DNA of 11,317 bases, from assembly GCA_026770585.1 (NCBI GenBank), contig MU646376.1:775406-786722 (forward strand), given 5' to 3'. Origin of the DNA: Baffinella frigidus. Taxonomy: Eukaryota; Cryptophyceae; Cryptomonadales; Baffinellaceae. Positions 9,701 to 11,317 of this stretch are shown here, in pieces. A program made the position numbers and the translations under genes. The stretch's first letter is position 1; every line of letters starts with the position of its first letter. The notes below the pieces were generated by a model, which did no database searches, had not been told where the DNA came from, and was given only the letters and a program-made list of their open reading frames with translations.

Positions 9701-11317
9701 CTTGATAACTCTCGAGCCTAGATGTGGGTGATGGATCTCGCGCCTGGAAATAGGTGATGGGTCGAGCTAGTACCGCGCCTCCACGTGAGTGACCACCGCC
9801 ATTCTGAATTTCTCTCAAGTATACAACCGAGTGATGTATACGAGCCGTTTACTTTTGGATAGTATACGAGCCGTATACTTTTGGATCACGCAATTATACG
9901 AGCCGGTAGGCACGTGCGTCCCCGCCACCCTTCTTCGCACTCGAGGGTTTACGGTTCAGGGTTTAGGGCTGATTCTCCTGCTCCTCCTGCTCCTCCTGCT
10001 CATCATCATCATCATCATCAATAACCTCCTAAACTCTAAATTCAAACCCTTAACCATAAACCATAAAACATAAACCCTAAACCCTAAACCATAAACCCTC
10101 ACACCCAAACCCTAAACCCTAAACCCTAGACCCTAAACCCACGCTAAACCCTGAGCCCTAAGCCCTAAACCCTAAACCCTAAGCCCTAAACCCTAAACCC
10201 TAAACCCTACGTTGCACCTCCTCCTCCTCCTCCTTTTGAGGAGGAGCTGGAACTGTTATAGAACCCTCCAATGGTCCACACGGTGGGCTACCAAGGTTTT
10301 GTTGGGGCTGGAATTCAGGGTGTTGCGTGTCCAAATTGTACCATAAAATCCTTAAAGTTGATTGCATCTAGGCAAGTTGACTTTTGATGAAAGGTTCGTA
10401 GTCCACCGTGTGGTTGGGGTGTATGCGACTGTTCCTCAGTCCTTTTGGCTCGATGCGCAGCCCCGAAGAGAGCTGCCCACCGAGACAAACCTCGAGAGAG
10501 GAACGTCTCAAAGCAAAAGTGGACCCTCCGTTTACTCAAGGCAACGGTGGATAACCGAACCGATTTAATCCGGTCAGGTATTTAATTTAAATGTTCGGCG
10601 GAGTTCCCCGTGCAACGAAAATTACTACACAAGCGATGAAAGAGTCGTGTCCGAAAGATCATGTGTAGTAATTTTCGTACATTTGGGGAACTCCCGGGCA
10701 TTTAATTTAAATACCTGACCGGATGAGATTGCTGGTAGCCGCAGACCGGTGGCAGCCTCTGCCCCTCCTCCTAGTTCAGTTCTCTGGGGATTCTACCCCG
10801 TGTAGGATGACCGGAGTGACTTTACACAGTCACGTCCACTATAAGGAGATATAAGACCGCACGTGCTGCGGACCCCTGTTCTGTGTCTCCACCTCCTCCT
10901 CTATTGCACCTCCTCCTCCTCCGCCGCTCTGGTTCAAGGTTTATGGGTCAGTGTTTACGCGAGCATTGCTGGCAGCCGCGATTTTCGGACTCGGGTACAA
11001 AATTTAAAACAAGCCTTGTATCCGAAATTCTGACGAACGGCCTGGCGTGGTCTCGTCACCTGGTTTTTGCGTTCGGAGAGGTGCAGCAGACGCCATAAAA
11101 TACGGTTTGAGCAGGGAATCTAGCACAAACGTGTAGCTAAAATACATTTATGGTGAGCGGAATTTCTGGACCTCCGTTAACTTGAGGTGACGGTGGATAA
11201 ACCTAAACCCTAAACCGATTGGTGGCAGGCGCGCTACTACTCGATTTCGTCGTCTGACTGACCTGGCGTGGTGATGGCAGGCGCGCTACTACTCGATTTC
11301 GTCGTCTGACTGACCTG
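53..11317 (+). CDS. CPR: NADPH-cytochrome P450 reductase-like gene, interior part, about 11 exons
   Basis: This entry spans introns; exons are listed separately. CPR passes electrons from NADPH through FAD and FMN to P450 enzymes, usually at the ER membrane. Joined exons read in family order: DTFELWLEK/LWPTLSDLLGVE (end of FMN domain), a linker, VSVNREL and HVELD, then YETGDHVAIYPEN (start of the FAD domain), RTALACYLDI (helical connecting domain), DPAEKARLL, THLDILTDFPS, PPLEHFLELVPRLH and RYYSISSS (FAD binding). The phases of all consecutive exons agree (0,0,0,2,0,1,0,0,0,0), every donor is GT and every acceptor AG. The N-terminal anchor, most of the FMN domain and the NADPH domain must lie outside the window. 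Other diflavin reductases (NDOR1/Tah18, methionine synthase reductase, NOS reductase domain) share the fold, but the YETGDHVAIYPEN and PRLHARYYSISSS wording is closest to CPR. Which exon copy is spliced is uncertain where copies exist. Confidence 0.85.
241..450 (+). repeat. telomere-like tract, intron 1
   Basis: Mostly CCCTAAA units with CCCTGAA, CCCTCAA and single-base slips. The long uninterrupted run near 341-392 is the purest. The C-rich strand is the coding strand of CPR. A shorter tract follows at 495-560 and another at 764-880. Confidence 0.92.
456..494 (+). pseudogene. exon 2 copy, 5' part, with a stop
   Basis: After GCAG it reads L-stop-PTLSDHLRVEQ. The Trp codon of exon 2 has become TGA. 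It is followed by a telomere-like insert and then the next piece of exon 2 at 577-600. Confidence 0.85.
577..600 (+). pseudogene. exon 2 copy, middle part
   Basis: GCGAGAAGTGGAAGAC matches exon 2 (SEKWKT) and runs into the hairpin at 600-694. Confidence 0.75.
600..694. mobile_element. 95-bp hairpin element in a broken exon 2 copy
   Basis: The left arm TGCCTTTCTGCCAACGAA continues to ATTACTACACAC. The right arm is its near-complement from 659 to 694, and the loop is about 26 bp. It sits just after the exon 2 fragment at 577-600. No clear target duplication is visible. Confidence 0.75.
815..832 (+). pseudogene. exon 2 copy, first 15 bases with acceptor
   Basis: CAGCTGTGGCCGACGCTAT matches the acceptor and LWPTL codons of exon 2 and then stops. 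Confidence 0.75.
889..978 (+). CDS. CPR: CPR exon 2
   Basis: Thirty codons in phase 0/0, acceptor TGCAG/CTG and donor ACG/gtgcga. It reads LWPTLSDLLGVEQ, then a hydrophilic stretch, then YKFKLT. This corresponds to the family's FWPAxCEFFGVE followed by a beta strand ending the FMN/connecting region. Continuity with exon 1 (WLEK/LWP) is exactly the family wording. Partial copies lie upstream at 456-494, 577-600 and 815-832. Confidence 0.85.
1001..1055 (+). repeat. dispersed repeat C, copy 1
   Basis: CCACTTAGCAGCCAC, then a GC-rich spacer and GTCCATCTAAACTATTT and GTAC. It recurs at 4813-4870. Confidence 0.7.
1093..1633 (-). pseudogene. antisense gene in intron 2: signal/anchor plus coiled-coil-like protein, interrupted by a foldback insert
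   Basis: The ATG at 1633-1631 opens MQREHAVKGAG, followed by a hydrophobic run (LLVVVGAVALVTLSL) and ARAELLSPLQ, which looks like a signal peptide or membrane anchor with an AxA cleavage site. At 1493 the frame enters a 150-bp palindrome with a stop at 1403. If the palindrome and one copy of its 4-bp duplication are skipped, the frame resumes exactly. It runs through a charged Glu/Lys/Arg/Ala-rich helix (AAKEEKRAKEETRARDSAYL, then KSRIDKLLEAG) to TGA at 1095-1093: 129 codons including the stop. Codon use is GC-rich like the CPR exons. Alternatively the insert is removed as an intron: CAG/gtgggg at 1507 and cgccag/GGA at 1321 keep the frame and give 118 codons. I recognise no family. Whether it is broken or spliced is open. 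Confidence 0.6.
1344..1493. mobile_element. 150-bp foldback/MITE with GCAT target duplication
   Basis: Two arms of about 65 bp are near-perfect inverted repeats. The outer end is TTATCTCAGAAAACGAG and a short AT-rich loop lies around 1411-1427. GCAT directly flanks it at 1340-1343 and 1494-1497. Removing the element and one GCAT restores an open reading frame on the minus strand. It has no coding capacity of its own, so it is a non-autonomous element. Confidence 0.88.
1676..1714. repeat. 39-bp palindrome
   Basis: GACTGATAGTAAAGTGGCC pairs with GGACCACTTTACGATCAGTC almost perfectly, about 40 bp upstream of the minus-strand ATG. Confidence 0.7.
1726..1825. mobile_element. family D unit with GGTCACGT stem, copy 1
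   Basis: TTGAATGTTGG, CGCGTCCGGTATTTGTACG and a stem GTCACGTC-TCGGGG / CCCCTGA-GACGTGA (1775-1811) are followed by ATTACTACACAATG. The leading 55 bp recur at 6290-6345. Confidence 0.65.
1901..2038. mobile_element. family H inverted-repeat element, copy 1
   Basis: The ends CCACACGGTGGGCTAC and GTAGTCCACCGTGTG bracket a body with GGGGCTGGAATTCAGGGTGT and GGCAAGTTGACTTTT. A second copy at 10275-10412 is alike along its whole length. GCC may be a 3-bp duplication here (GCC before ACACGG and after CCGTGT). Confidence 0.8.
2056..2140 (+). repeat. acceptor-region repeat, copy 1
   Basis: CGTACGTCTATCCCCC, GATTTTTCGTATCAATAA, TTTATTTTCCGCGCAGAC. The same block occurs at 2747-2822 and 3020-3153, where the last copy is the acceptor of exon 3. 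Confidence 0.7.
2148..2303. mobile_element. probable inverted-repeat element after an exon 3 start copy
   Basis: Weak ends GGAACAACTG (near 2153) and CAGTCGTTCC (near 2292) enclose a stretch with a short internal palindrome GGCAAAAGTCATTTTGCC. It follows CGCAGACGGTCCC, a likeness of the exon 3 acceptor and first codons. Confidence 0.4.
2343..2484. mobile_element. family F element, copy lacking its right end
   Basis: CTCACTCGAGGCTAGAAATG, then TTGTTCAG, GTACCAGTCACGGGC and GAAAATTACTAT match the 7247-7458 copy. The central palindrome (2413-2456) shares only the outer GGTC-CGTA with it; the inner stem (GCTAACAGAATTC) is different. Confidence 0.7.
2558..2577. repeat. perfect 20-bp palindrome
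   Basis: GGAGGTCGGATCCGACCTCC is perfectly self-complementary. It lies in the middle of intron 2, in a stretch (2485-2640) where I see nothing else. Confidence 0.7.
2640..2730. mobile_element. family G core inside a shorter hairpin
   Basis: The block CCACGGTAGGCAACCCGTAG to GGTAACGGAAGGTGG is the family G centre. It is capped by a different inverted repeat, GCCACTAGC / GCTAGTGG. Confidence 0.65.
2747..2822 (+). repeat. acceptor-region repeat, copy 2
   Basis: CGTACGTCTGCCCCC, GTGATTTCTGTATTAA, TTTAATTAAAGG and CCCAGCGCAGAC. It differs from copy 3 by scattered changes. Confidence 0.72.
2826..2969. mobile_element. foldback element inside a degenerate exon 3 copy
   Basis: Arms TCATCTGGGAAGATAAGTGA (continuing ATCAGTTCC) and GGAACTGATTCAGTTATCTT pair across an AT-rich centre. 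The left side abuts CGCAGACAATC, like the start of exon 3. The right side abuts material that continues like exon 3 (2981-3022). Confidence 0.7.
2981..3022 (+). pseudogene. exon 3 copy, degenerate middle part
   Basis: GGTGGCGTCTCCGCTCGAGA with ACAGGGCTAACTTCC parallels exon 3 GGAGGCGTCGGCTCTCTCGA and ACGGGGCGAACTCC. Confidence 0.6.
3020..3151 (+). promoter_or_regulatory. acceptor-region repeat, copy 3: intron 2 3' end
   Basis: It contains CATACGTCTCACCCCC and three GTGATTT-C-G blocks, then TTTATTTTTCCCGCGCAG, a pyrimidine-rich acceptor for exon 3. Confidence 0.6.
3152..3259 (+). CDS. CPR: CPR exon 3 (linker before the FAD domain)
   Basis: Thirty-six codons in phase 0/0, acceptor CGCGCAG/ACC and donor CTG/gtcccg. 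The sequence is variable (Ser/Asn-rich, then SLTLDDPKCIDL). Recognition rests on position, phase and the end: DPKCIDL joined to VVSVNREL of exon 4 lines up with the family's D-A-K-N-P-F-L-x-x-V-T-x-N-R-x-L block. The boundary at the 3' end is less secure, since the duplicated unit continues to 3270. A 42/43-bp near-copy of 3229-3270 lies at 3446-3488, beyond an inverted-repeat element. Confidence 0.65.
3271..3431. mobile_element. family G element, copy next to exon 3
   Basis: Opposite orientation to the 4945 copy, with ends CCACACACCGC and CGCTGTGTGAG and the central CCTACGGTAGGCAACCCGTA block. It lies between two near-identical stretches of exon 3: 3229-3270 on its left and 3446-3488 on its right. 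Confidence 0.78.
3446..3488 (+). pseudogene. exon 3 copy, 3' part
   Basis: It matches 3229-3270 with one inserted C and three substitutions, and includes six bases beyond the donor GT. The inserted C breaks the frame. Confidence 0.9.
3510..3599. mobile_element. hairpin element, GGTCAATC ends
   Basis: GGTCAATCAAAAGT and ACTTTTGCGATTGACC form a stem with a loop of about 60 bp that contains ACTCGAGGCCTCGTG. The element is short and non-coding. Confidence 0.6.
3645..3952 (+). repeat. telomere-like tract, intron 3, CCCTCAA variant
   Basis: About twenty CCCTCAA units, then CCCCAAA, then a distinct sub-repeat CCCCCTGAGGCCT (four to five times, 3837-3920). The sharp change of unit type along the tract suggests local amplification of single variants. 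Confidence 0.9.
3957..4000 (+). pseudogene. exon 4 copy 1, 5' part with acceptor
   Basis: It reads VVSVNRELHDAGG and then continues with CGCACGTG. Compared with the full exon, ten bases between two GCA triplets are missing, after which the match ends. It is part of an 87-bp direct repeat (3913-4000 and 4210-4296). Confidence 0.9.
4102..4120 (+). pseudogene. exon 4 copy 2, short 5' part
   Basis: GTCGTGTCGGTGAATCGGGA after GCAG; it then becomes telomere-like sequence. Confidence 0.85.
4167..4208 (+). pseudogene. exon 4 copy 3, 5' part
   Basis: It reads VVSVNRELHDAGG and ends in a run of G before the 4210 repeat begins. Confidence 0.9.
4254..4336 (+). CDS. CPR: CPR exon 4 (VSVNREL - HVELD)
   Basis: It runs from acceptor GCAG/GTG to donor GGCAG/gtgaac and leaves phase 2. 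It reads VVSVNRELHDAGG, then RSCRHVELDASGCG. It matches the first strands of the CPR FAD domain (TxNRELxxxxxxRxxxHxELDxSGS). This is the only complete copy of the exon: three 5'-truncated-type copies lie upstream (3957, 4102, 4167) and one 3' copy downstream (4491-4535). The intron that follows (4337-5403) holds a 164-bp inverted-repeat element and two telomere-like tracts. Confidence 0.9.
4491..4535 (+). pseudogene. exon 4 copy 4, 3' part with donor
   Basis: It reads RRHVELDVSGCG and is followed by gtgcgt. A usable donor is present, but there is no acceptor in front. Confidence 0.88.
4813..4870 (+). repeat. dispersed repeat C, copy 2
   Basis: Same order of blocks as at 1001-1055, in the same orientation. 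The stretch 4536-4812 before it shows no gene or repeat that I can support. Confidence 0.7.
4895..4940. repeat. hairpin GTGACC / GGTCAC with CTTCCCCGG stem
   Basis: TCTTCCCCGGAAATCCGGGG is a strong stem within an outer GTGACC / GGTCAC pair. The flank AATAG-type GTACAAATT before it is the complement of the ATTTGTAC seen beside other GGTCACGT stems. Confidence 0.65.
4945..5108. mobile_element. family G inverted-repeat element, full copy
   Basis: The ends CCACACAGCGG and CCGCTGTGTGG are followed inside by TTCGAAGGGATTTTG and its complement. Inside is a second palindromic block with TTACCTTATCCGTAGG and CCTACCGTAGG. This is the reference copy for related pieces at 2640-2730, 3271-3431, 5655-5706, 5762-5874 and 8170-8203. 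A probable terminal piece is at 8755-8785. No clear short duplication is visible at its own ends. Confidence 0.82.
5228..5398 (+). repeat. telomere-like tracts around the first exon 5 copy, intron 4
   Basis: CCCTAAA units at 5228-5285 and 5342-5395, separated by the exon 5 fragment at 5298-5338. The exon fragment is thus embedded in telomere-like DNA. Confidence 0.88.
5298..5338 (+). pseudogene. exon 5 copy, 5' part with acceptor
   Basis: It reads LGMHETGDHVAIQP after GCGCAG and then passes into telomere-like repeats. Confidence 0.9.
5404..5464 (+). CDS. CPR: CPR exon 5 (YETGDHVAIYPEN)
   Basis: It starts in phase 2 (AG from exon 4 plus C gives Ser) and ends in phase 0 at GCACAG/gtttta. It reads LGTYETGDHVAIYPEN and DAAQ. 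This is the most diagnostic CPR block in the window (family form YxxGDHVxVYPxN). Its donor lies inside the GGTT duplication of the foldback element at 5468-5607. Copies of parts of the exon are at 5298-5338, 5711-5741 and 5875-5896. Confidence 0.95.
5468..5607. mobile_element. 140-bp foldback element at the exon 5/6 junction, GGTT duplication (introner-like)
   Basis: The arms pair over most of their length: outer TTATCC/GGATAA, then an imperfect zone, then a long stretch that includes CTTTCATTTCCTGGC and GACGAAAATTACTACACAA. GGTT flanks it at 5464-5467 and 5608-5611. The left GGTT holds the exon 5 donor (CAG/GT). The right one gives ATAAG/GTTGCG, an AG acceptor followed by the first codons of exon 6. 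The sequence after GTTGCG turns non-coding (stop), so the acceptor used today is probably 6198-6199. Confidence 0.85.
5655..5706. mobile_element. family G terminal fragment
   Basis: GTTTAAGGGT, GAAAATCCCTTCG and CCCTCTGTGTT match one end of family G. It directly precedes the exon 5 copy at 5711-5741. Confidence 0.6.
5711..5741 (+). pseudogene. exon 5 copy, 3' part with donor
   Basis: It reads AIYPENDAAQ and is followed by gtgttg. A family G end precedes it. Confidence 0.9.
5762..5874. mobile_element. family G element, left-truncated copy
   Basis: It begins at CCTTTCCGTTACCTTATCC and ends at GACCGCTGTG, so the left terminal repeat is missing. Direct repeats of about 40 bp flank it (AACGACGC-GCACAG through GCGAGCCTCCTTTCC, at about 5727-5769 and 5875-5917). 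Confidence 0.75.
5875..5896 (+). pseudogene. exon 5/6 junction copy
   Basis: AACGACGCCGCACAGGTTGC joins the end of exon 5 to the start of exon 6 without an intron, so it looks like a pre-insertion junction. Confidence 0.75.
5950..6022 (+). repeat. TTTGG-rich degenerate repeat
   Basis: TTTGGTCTGG, TTTGGATTTGG and TTTGGTTCGA variants repeat irregularly. A shorter stretch at 6146-6177 is alike. Confidence 0.75.
6024..6110 (+). repeat. telomere-like tract, CCCGAAA variant, intron 5
   Basis: Twelve or so CCCGAAA / CCCTGAA units in the same orientation as the other tracts. Confidence 0.85.
6115..6139 (+). pseudogene. exon 6 copy, 5' part
   Basis: CACAGGTTGCGCAGCTGGCC matches the acceptor and VAQLA of exon 6, then turns TTTGG-rich. 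Confidence 0.82.
6200..6260 (+). CDS. CPR: CPR exon 6 (VAQLAARLGADPDARILLED)
   Basis: It starts in phase 0 at CCGCAG/GTT and leaves phase 1 at GACG/gtcccc. AAQ/VAQLAARLGADPD continues exon 5 as in family members (xNxxxVxxIGxxLGxDLD). Partial copies are at 6115-6139 (5' end) and 6442-6496 (nearly whole, ending ILQD). The second copy has no AG at its start, so I favour this one. Confidence 0.88.
6290..6440. mobile_element. family D unit, copy 2, with expanded CACGTGAC arm
   Basis: Positions 6296-6345 repeat the 1726-1780 sequence (AATGTTGG, CGCGTCCGGGATTTGTACG, GGTCACGT). The right arm is a tandem array of about 21-bp units ending in ACGTGACC. Confidence 0.6.
6356..6440. repeat. four-unit tandem array containing TCACGTGA
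   Basis: Units of about 21 bp, consensus TGAGCGGGGGTCACGTGACC, occur four times with few changes. Each holds a CACGTG palindrome, the core bound by bHLH and G-box bZIP factors. Location in an intron of CPR makes regulation possible but unproven. Confidence 0.85.
6442..6496 (+). pseudogene. exon 6 copy, near complete 3' part
   Basis: It reads QLAARLGADPDARIILQD, then G/gtctgt. It follows directly on the CACGTG array. Confidence 0.88.
6498..6630 (+). repeat. imperfect two-copy repeat of reverse telomere-like type
   Basis: GTTAGGGTTTACGGC to TCTCGTCCCTTCATTGG is echoed by GTCAGGGTTTGCGGC to TCTCCCGTCCCTTTATAG. Motifs are G-rich on the plus strand, opposite to most tracts. A poly-G run follows (6654-6670). 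Confidence 0.55.
6884..6987 (+). CDS. CPR: CPR exon 7 (PGPCRVRTALACYLDI)
   Basis: Acceptor CGGCAG/AGC in phase 1 and donor ATG/gtacct in phase 0. It reads EHGVRYFPGPCRV, then RTALACYLDINSAPRK, then SFLVAM. It matches the CPR connecting-domain signature FPCPTTYRTALTYYLDITNPPR. A shortened copy of its end (NSAPRKSVLVAM, 7126-7161) lies downstream and is not followed by GT. Intron 6 before it holds a CACGTG tandem array and an imperfect pair of G-rich repeats (6498-6630). Confidence 0.93.
7126..7161 (+). pseudogene. exon 7 copy, 3' part, no donor
   Basis: It reads NSAPRKSVLVAM; the next bases are CTGCG, not GT. Confidence 0.88.
7247..7458. mobile_element. family F element with CCACTCGAGGCT ends and a central perfect palindrome
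   Basis: The ends CCACTCGAGGCT and AGCCTCGAGTGG, with GAAGTATTTT / GAAATAGTCACATTTC inside, bound a 212-bp element in intron 7. At its middle (7318-7359) is a perfect 42-bp palindrome whose outer part is TTGGTCACGTA. GAAAATTACTACAT follows. Confidence 0.78.
7470..7700 (+). repeat. telomere-like tract, CCCGGAA variant, intron 7
   Basis: Dominated by CCCGGAA, CCTGAAA and CCCGAAA units. A shorter CCCGAAA tract (7746-7806) follows the exon 8 5' copy. A related tract lies at 7165-7240. Confidence 0.85.
7731..7750 (+). pseudogene. exon 8 copy, 5' part with acceptor
   Basis: GGTAG/GCGGAGTTCACGCC, then telomere-like repeats. Confidence 0.85.
7831..7932 (+). repeat. two short direct repeats before exon 8
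   Basis: GGGTCGTTCTTGGAGC occurs twice (about 7833 and 7854) and GAAATTGACTTTTGAATA occurs twice (about 7881 and 7912). Confidence 0.75.
7973..8038 (+). CDS. CPR: CPR exon 8 (AEFTSDPAEKARLL)
   Basis: Twenty-two codons in phase 0/0, acceptor CCGTAG/GCG and donor AACCAG/gttaca. It reads AEFTSDPAEKARLLHL and ends in SERQNQ. It follows exon 7 as family LxxLAxYAxDPxExxxLxxLAS does. Copies: the 5' end with its acceptor at 7731-7750, the 3' part at 8099-8143, and an inverted copy at 11058-11093. Confidence 0.9.
8099..8143 (+). pseudogene. exon 8 copy, 3' part with donor
   Basis: It reads AEKARLLHLSQRQNQ, then gtcatg; an in-frame alternative to the main exon end. Confidence 0.88.
8170..8203. mobile_element. 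family G fragment between exon 8 copies
   Basis: AAGGGGTTTTGAATAACCCC plus TAAGCGATACGA matches the family G stretch near 3292-3312 (TTTTGAATCACCCCTAAGCG). Confidence 0.55.
8325..8520. repeat. opposed telomere-like tracts, intron 8
   Basis: 8328-8396 carries GGGTTT / GGGTTGA units (G-rich strand up); 8430-8518 carries CCCCAAA units. This is one of the few places where the orientation flips, so the two halves could pair. Confidence 0.75.
8524..8592 (+). CDS. CPR: CPR exon 9 (DEYHAVVVAGNRTHLDIL)
   Basis: Twenty-three codons in phase 0/0, acceptor CACCAG/GAT and donor CCATCG/gtcacc. It reads DEYHAVVVAGNRTHLDIL, then TDFPS. It matches the CPR segment EYxxWVVxxxRxxLxVLxDFPS. A full second copy (8897-8965) differs at one base but has no AG in front. 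A 26-bp piece lies at 8696-8721. The upstream tract is CCCCAAA-rich. Confidence 0.92.
8604..8657 (+). repeat. short telomere-like tract after exon 9
   Basis: CCCTAAA units directly after a CCCCCCCT run at the exon 9 donor. Confidence 0.8.
8696..8721 (+). pseudogene. exon 9 copy, 3' part with donor
   Basis: GACATCTTTACCGACTTCCC, then CATCG/gtcacc, matching the end of exon 9. Confidence 0.85.
8855..8896 (+). repeat. two-unit tandem repeat before the second exon 9 copy
   Basis: GTACCAAGAAAGTACATGGA and GTACCACGAAAGTAAATGGA lie side by side, the second running into the exon copy at 8897. Confidence 0.7.
8897..8965 (+). pseudogene. exon 9, full-length second copy without acceptor
   Basis: It is identical to 8524-8592 but for one silent change (ATC to ATT). 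The preceding bases are ATGGAC, so there is no AG. It keeps the donor GT. Confidence 0.85.
8967..9108 (+). repeat. telomere-like tract, intron 9
   Basis: Degenerate at first (ACCACAAACCC), then CCCTAAA units. It follows the second exon 9 copy as the 8604 tract follows the first. The stretch 9110-9600 holds no gene that I can support. Confidence 0.85.
9610..9657 (+). CDS. CPR: CPR exon 10 (PPLEHFLELVPRLH)
   Basis: Sixteen codons in phase 0/0, acceptor CATGCAG/GCG and donor CAC/gtgagt, the best consensus donor in the gene. It reads ANPPLEHFLELVPRLH and matches the CPR segment RPPxxxFxELxPRLQ just before RYYSISSS. A copy of its end with the same donor (ELVPRLH/gtgagt) is at 9764-9784. Confidence 0.92.
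9666..9704 (+). repeat. TCA/TCT microsatellite
   Basis: TCTTCTTCCTC-type and about seven TCA units directly after exon 10. It gives Ser or Asp runs in shadow frames, not a gene. Confidence 0.9.
9764..9784 (+). pseudogene. exon 10 copy, 3' part with donor
   Basis: It reads ELVPRLH/gtgagt, with two changes from the main copy. Confidence 0.88.
9834..9908 (+). repeat. three-unit tandem repeat, TATACGAGCCG
   Basis: GTATACGAGCCGTTTACTTT, a closer GTATACGAGCCGTATACTTT, and TTATACGAGCCGG form about 2.5 units of 26-30 bp. GTATAC palindromes lie in each. Confidence 0.8.
9972..10022 (+). repeat. CTCCTG and ATC microsatellites
   Basis: CTCCTGCTC units run into about seven ATC units. Related CTCCTC runs lie at 10215-10235 and 10885-10924. 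Confidence 0.9.
10027..10208 (+). repeat. telomere-like tract, intron 10
   Basis: CCCTAAA with CCCTAAG, CCATAAA and CCCTAGA variants. A short reverse-oriented stretch (GGTTTACGG, AGGGTTTAGGG) lies just before, at 9945-9970. Confidence 0.9.
10275..10412. mobile_element. family H inverted-repeat element, copy 2
   Basis: Same ends and body as the copy at 1901-2038, in the same orientation, with scattered substitutions and small indels. Confidence 0.8.
10510..10558 (+). repeat. dispersed repeat, GGACCTCCGTT to GGTGGATAA, copy 1
   Basis: TGGACCCTCCGTTTACTCAA with GGCAACGGTGGATAACC recurs at 11164-11203 as GGACCTCCGTTAACTTGAGG with TGACGGTGGATAAACC. The rest of 10725-11057 has only short hairpins and CTC runs. 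Confidence 0.65.
10568..10724. mobile_element. 157-bp foldback element in intron 10
   Basis: The ends ATCCGGTCAGGTATTTAATT and the complement are perfect. The inner arms hold GGAGTTCCCC and ACGAAAATTACTACACA around a loop near 10636-10662. The arms differ by a few small changes. No clear target duplication was found. Confidence 0.82.
11058..11093 (-). pseudogene. exon 8 copy, inverted, in intron 10
   Basis: On the minus strand it reads RLLHLSERKNQ and is followed by GTGACG. It differs from exon 8 at two bases over about 36. Confidence 0.88.
11224..11265 (+). pseudogene. exon 11 copy 1 (ARYYSISSSD then stop)
   Basis: The 42 bp are identical to 11276-11317 and lie only 10 bp from it. Confidence 0.75.
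11281..11317 (+). CDS. CPR: CPR exon 11 start or truncated copy (ARYYSISSS)
   Basis: After GGCAG the frame continues exon 10 in phase 0 and reads ARYYSISSSD. RYYSISSS is the FAD-binding motif of CPR, with Arg, Tyr and Ser contacts to the flavin. It then meets TGA at 11311. An identical 42-bp copy at 11224-11265 meets the same stop. Both may therefore be partial copies of a complete exon beyond the window, following the habit of the other exons. Confidence 0.7.

Noticed and set aside
9789-10073. Hydrophobic ORF with a run of Leu and Ile (possible membrane protein)
   Set aside because: The run comes from CTC/ATC microsatellites; the rest has no gene-like signal.
10315-10539. Minus-strand ORF of 74 codons
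   Set aside because: Half of it lies in the family H element and its end repeat; no recognisable protein.

Overview
The window is eukaryotic nuclear DNA. It holds the interior of one long plus-strand gene for an NADPH-cytochrome P450 reductase (CPR, a diflavin reductase). The gene is split into about eleven exons of 38-108 bp, separated by introns of roughly 0.5-2.2 kb. The exons join in frame and in family order: the end of the FMN domain, the connecting region, the FAD-domain start (YETGDHVAIYPEN), the helical insert (RTALACYLDI) and the FAD-binding RYYSISSS motif at the right edge. Start and stop codons lie outside the window. Exons are GC-rich and introns carry long CCCTAAA-type (TTTAGGG complement) tracts. 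This suggests a microalga or protist with plant-type telomere repeats; I cannot name the lineage.

Layout: exon 1 is at the left edge (to 90). Intron 1 (91-888) has a telomere-like tract, a hairpin element and a broken exon 2 copy. Exon 2 is 889-978. Intron 2 (979-3151) holds an antisense gene (1093-1633, minus strand) interrupted by a 150-bp foldback element, followed by several inverted-repeat elements. Exons 3-10 lie at 3152-3259, 4254-4336, 5404-5464, 6200-6260, 6884-6987, 7973-8038, 8524-8592 and 9610-9657. Introns 3-10 are packed with telomere-like tracts, foldback elements, microsatellites and partial exon copies. Exon 11 begins in a tandem pair at 11229/11281.

The most notable pattern is that almost every exon is accompanied by partial copies in the adjacent introns. 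Copies upstream carry the exon's 5' part with its acceptor AG; copies downstream carry its 3' part with its donor GT. Foldback elements sit between many of them. Two foldback elements show clean 4-bp target-site duplications. One of these (5468-5607) lies exactly at the exon 5/6 junction, where its GGTT duplication supplies a GT donor and, with the element end, an AG acceptor. That is how an introner (intron-creating transposon) works. I read the window as a gene whose introns were created and enlarged by repeated insertion with flanking duplication, with telomere-like DNA as a major filler. The exon calls are strong as a set; the insertion history is inference.
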